DNA of 35,351 bases from Ardenticatenaceae bacterium (GTDB lineage Bacteria; Chloroflexota; Anaerolineae; Promineifilales; Promineifilaceae). Location of the stretch: NCBI GenBank assembly GCA_020634495.1, contig JACKBR010000046.1, positions 1-35,351 on the forward strand, in the 5' to 3' direction. Positions 33,758 through 35,351 of the stretch are shown here, in pieces (positions within the stretch are counted from its first letter, which is position 1; every line of letters starts with the position of its first letter). The translations under genes and the position numbers were made by a program. The notes under the pieces are model-generated. The model ran no database searches and was not told where the DNA came from. It saw only the letters and a program-made list of their open reading frames with translations.

Positions 33758-34942
33758 ATGGCTAAGCGCGTCTCCCCCAGGTCAAACCATAACACGTTAT
33801 CCATGTCTGAGCGCCGTTCATTCTCGCGAAATCATCAGGGACTTTCGCTACAGCCGCCCCGGTCTTCAGGACGAGAGCGCTATAGAGTGAATGGGGTAGA
33901 CAGTAATATCGGGCAAATCAGTAAGCGATGGCTTGTTGTTGATGGTATTGGCCTTATATTGATCGTTGCTGCTGTTTGGTTGGCCTTTCGTGGGGCATCA
34001 GGTGGGATGGACGACGCGACTGTTGTTGCGTTACCAACGGCGACCACCGCCAGTGGTCATAATTCAATAGCGACAATTGCAGTTTCCATGCCGACAGAAA
34101 CAGCCGTTCCCCCCACGCCAACGATCACTGAAACGAACCCCACCATTACCCCAGCCGATATGCAGAATCCAGTGCCCAATTTTGCTGATTTACAGCAGCA
34201 ACTGTACGGTCTAATTAACGAGGCGCGTGTTGAGCAAGGTCTGTCCCAACTGGCCTGGGACATTGCTGCCGCCCTTTCAGGCCAGTTACATGCCGAAGAT
34301 ATGGCCCAATACAACTACTTCAGTCACTGGAACCGAGATGGTCTTGGACCTGATCTGCGTTATGCTCAAACGGGTGGTCAGCATGCTGTCGTAGAGAACA
34401 TTCATGCTTTCAGTTCCACTTACGAAAACGGTCAGAGTGCGTCCATTGAAGACTGGACGACCGTCATCCAAAACGCCCATACCGGTCTTATGAACAGCTC
34501 TGGCCATCGCGCCAACATCCTCGATCCGGTGCATACCCATGTTGGCATTGGGCTGGCCTACAATCCGGAGACGGGCCAGGTGCGTCTGGCCGAGGAGTTT
34601 ACCAACCAATACGTAACCCTCACCCAGCTACTGCCGGTACAGGCCAGCCTCGGTGATACTGTGACGCTAAGTGGCCAGTTCCGCGGCGGTAATATCAGTA
34701 ATGTTATCCTCAGCCTGGCCTACGAGCCTTTTCCTGTACCCATTAGCCTGGCTGACCTGGCTAGAACCGGTACTTATTCGTCCGCAGCCGAAGGCGTGGA
34801 GACTTGGCCCGGTGATCTGATCTTCAATCTTGCTCTGACGCTTAATTACAGACAGCAGCCCGGTTATTACCATGTGCGCGTCTTTGCAGATATTGATGGG
34901 GATCAGGCGTTGGTCTTGGACCACGTGATTGCTGTTCGGTAG
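33758..34942 (+). CDS. Membrane-anchored CAP/SCP-domain protein
   Basis: The 394-residue protein has a basic cytoplasmic N-terminus (about 1-58), one transmembrane helix (about 59-80) and a Thr/Pro-rich stalk. A CAP (SCP/PR-1, YkwD-like) domain follows at about residues 145-290. The CAP cavity residues are present: H190 in FSHWN, E213 in VVENIH and H250 in SSGHRAN, preceded by LINEARVEQGL. A C-terminal beta domain of about 100 residues follows. Bacterial CAP proteins are secreted and their activity is mostly unknown. A 161-base gap separates it from the ATPase, so it may be an independent transcription unit. AAAAGGG upstream supports the start. Confidence 0.88.
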   Translation: MAKRVSPRSNHNTLSMSERRSFSRNHQGLSLQPPRSSGRERYRVNGVDSNIGQISKRWLVVDGIGLILIVAAVWLAFRGASGGMDDATVVALPTATTASGHNSIATIAVSMPTETAVPPTPTITETNPTITPADMQNPVPNFADLQQQLYGLINEARVEQGLSQLAWDIAAALSGQLHAEDMAQYNYFSHWNRDGLGPDLRYAQTGGQHAVVENIHAFSSTYENGQSASIEDWTTVIQNAHTGLMNSSGHRANILDPVHTHVGIGLAYNPETGQVRLAEEFTNQYVTLTQLLPVQASLGDTVTLSGQFRGGNISNVILSLAYEPFPVPISLADLARTGTYSSAAEGVETWPGDLIFNLALTLNYRQQPGYYHVRVFADIDGDQALVLDHVIAVR

Positions 34943-34957
34943 TCTGCTGCCCCGTTC

Positions 34958-34977
34958 GGGACGGACCCCCACGTCCC
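34958..34977 (+). other. Six-base-pair GC hairpin after the CAP gene
   Basis: GGGACG (34958-34963) pairs perfectly with CGTCCC (34972-34977) across an eight-base loop. There is no T tract, so terminator function is doubtful. It sits exactly at the junction between the CAP stop and the propeller fragment. Confidence 0.4.
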
Positions 34978-34979
34978 TC

Positions 34980-35351
34980 ATGGACCTGACCGGCAATAAC
35001 CTACGCCGCCTGACGGATGACCCGGCCGGGGACACCCTGGCCAACTGGGCGCCCAACAGCCAACAACTCGTTTTCGTTTCCAACCGTAACAACACCAACG
35101 ACATCTACATCATCGACCTGGACGGACGCAACCTGCGCCAGATTACCAACACCGCGCTCTACGAAGGACACCCAAGCTGGTCCGTGGATGATTTGCTGGT
35201 CTTTACCGCTGGGGATTACCTGGGGTACACCTGGGAAATTTACACCATGAACCTGGACGGCAGCAACCGGCAGCAGCTAACCGACAACACCGTCACCGAT
35301 TGGTCGCCCGAATGGTCGCCCGATGGGCAGCAAATCCTGTTCATTCGCGCG
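34980..35351 (+). CDS. Partial TolB/PD40-like beta-propeller protein, runs off the window
   Basis: An open frame of 124 codons reaches the window end. It encodes repeats with the PD40/TolB pattern: NDIYIIDLDGRNLRQIT, WEIYTMNLDGSNRQQLT, EWSPDGQQILFI. Such proteins normally begin with a signal peptide and are periplasmic or external. Here the first ATG falls inside a repeat (MDLTG stands where a full repeat has IYVMDLTG), no ribosome site is visible, and an in-frame TGA lies at 34926. The 5' part therefore looks lost: a truncated gene remnant or an unusual start. Codons are more C-ending than in the locus upstream, hinting at a different history. Confidence 0.55.
   Translation, partial: MDLTGNNLRRLTDDPAGDTLANWAPNSQQLVFVSNRNNTNDIYIIDLDGRNLRQITNTALYEGHPSWSVDDLLVFTAGDYLGYTWEIYTMNLDGSNRQQLTDNTVTDWSPEWSPDGQQILFIRA

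Overview
This 35.4 kb window has every credible gene on the + strand. Its core (168-33596) reads as one dense, co-directional locus with gaps of 1 to about 160 bases. No tRNA, rRNA, CRISPR array, transposase or integrase was seen. The likely source is a bacterium of the phylum Chloroflexota, probably Anaerolineae-like. That is inferred from Thr-Pro-rich extracytoplasmic linkers, very large TPR-bearing Ser/Thr kinases, TolB-like propellers, roughly even base composition, and a strongly iterated palindrome ACGGCCGT. No marker gene is present to prove it.

Layout. (1) 168-7836: a NERD-domain/pseudokinase protein, a 1,792-residue Ser/Thr kinase with a giant helical repeat tail, and a calcineurin-fold metallophosphoesterase, packed almost without spacing. 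(2) 7866-19706: a secreted-then-anchored von Willebrand A (vWA) protein, a very large soluble tubulin/FtsZ-superfamily protein, and a four-pass membrane protein. The last joins an external vWA domain, an external CxxCH motif plus TolB-like propeller, and a cytoplasmic tubulin-like domain in one chain. (3) 19775-27397: a second kinase-fold protein with a huge helical tail, a single-pass Thr-Pro-linker protein and a small four-helix membrane protein. (4) 27453-33596: a protein starting with an effector-associated/death-like helical domain, then a KGGVGR-type SIMIBI ATPase. The C-terminal ~1,340 residues of the ATPase are paralogous to the tail of the first kinase. (5) 33758-35351: a membrane-anchored CAP/SCP protein and the incomplete start of a TolB-like propeller. 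These are possibly outside the functional unit.

How the genes may work together (inference): two vWA/propeller membrane proteins sense something outside the cell, and one carries a tubulin-like domain directly on its cytoplasmic side. The soluble tubulin-like protein could co-assemble with it into a membrane-bound polymer. Kinase-fold proteins and the phosphoesterase would tune the state of the system. The kinase and the ATPase carry interchangeable copies of the same giant scaffold and so probably dock on the same partner. The death-like domain and the NERD nuclease-like domain are the best candidates for an output arm, which would make this a conflict or stress-response system or a membrane-remodelling machine. 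I know of related pieces in the literature: FtsZ-like families proposed for membrane remodelling, vWA/effector-associated-domain conflict systems, and KGGVGR ATPases next to TIR-like proteins. I do not recognise this complete combination.
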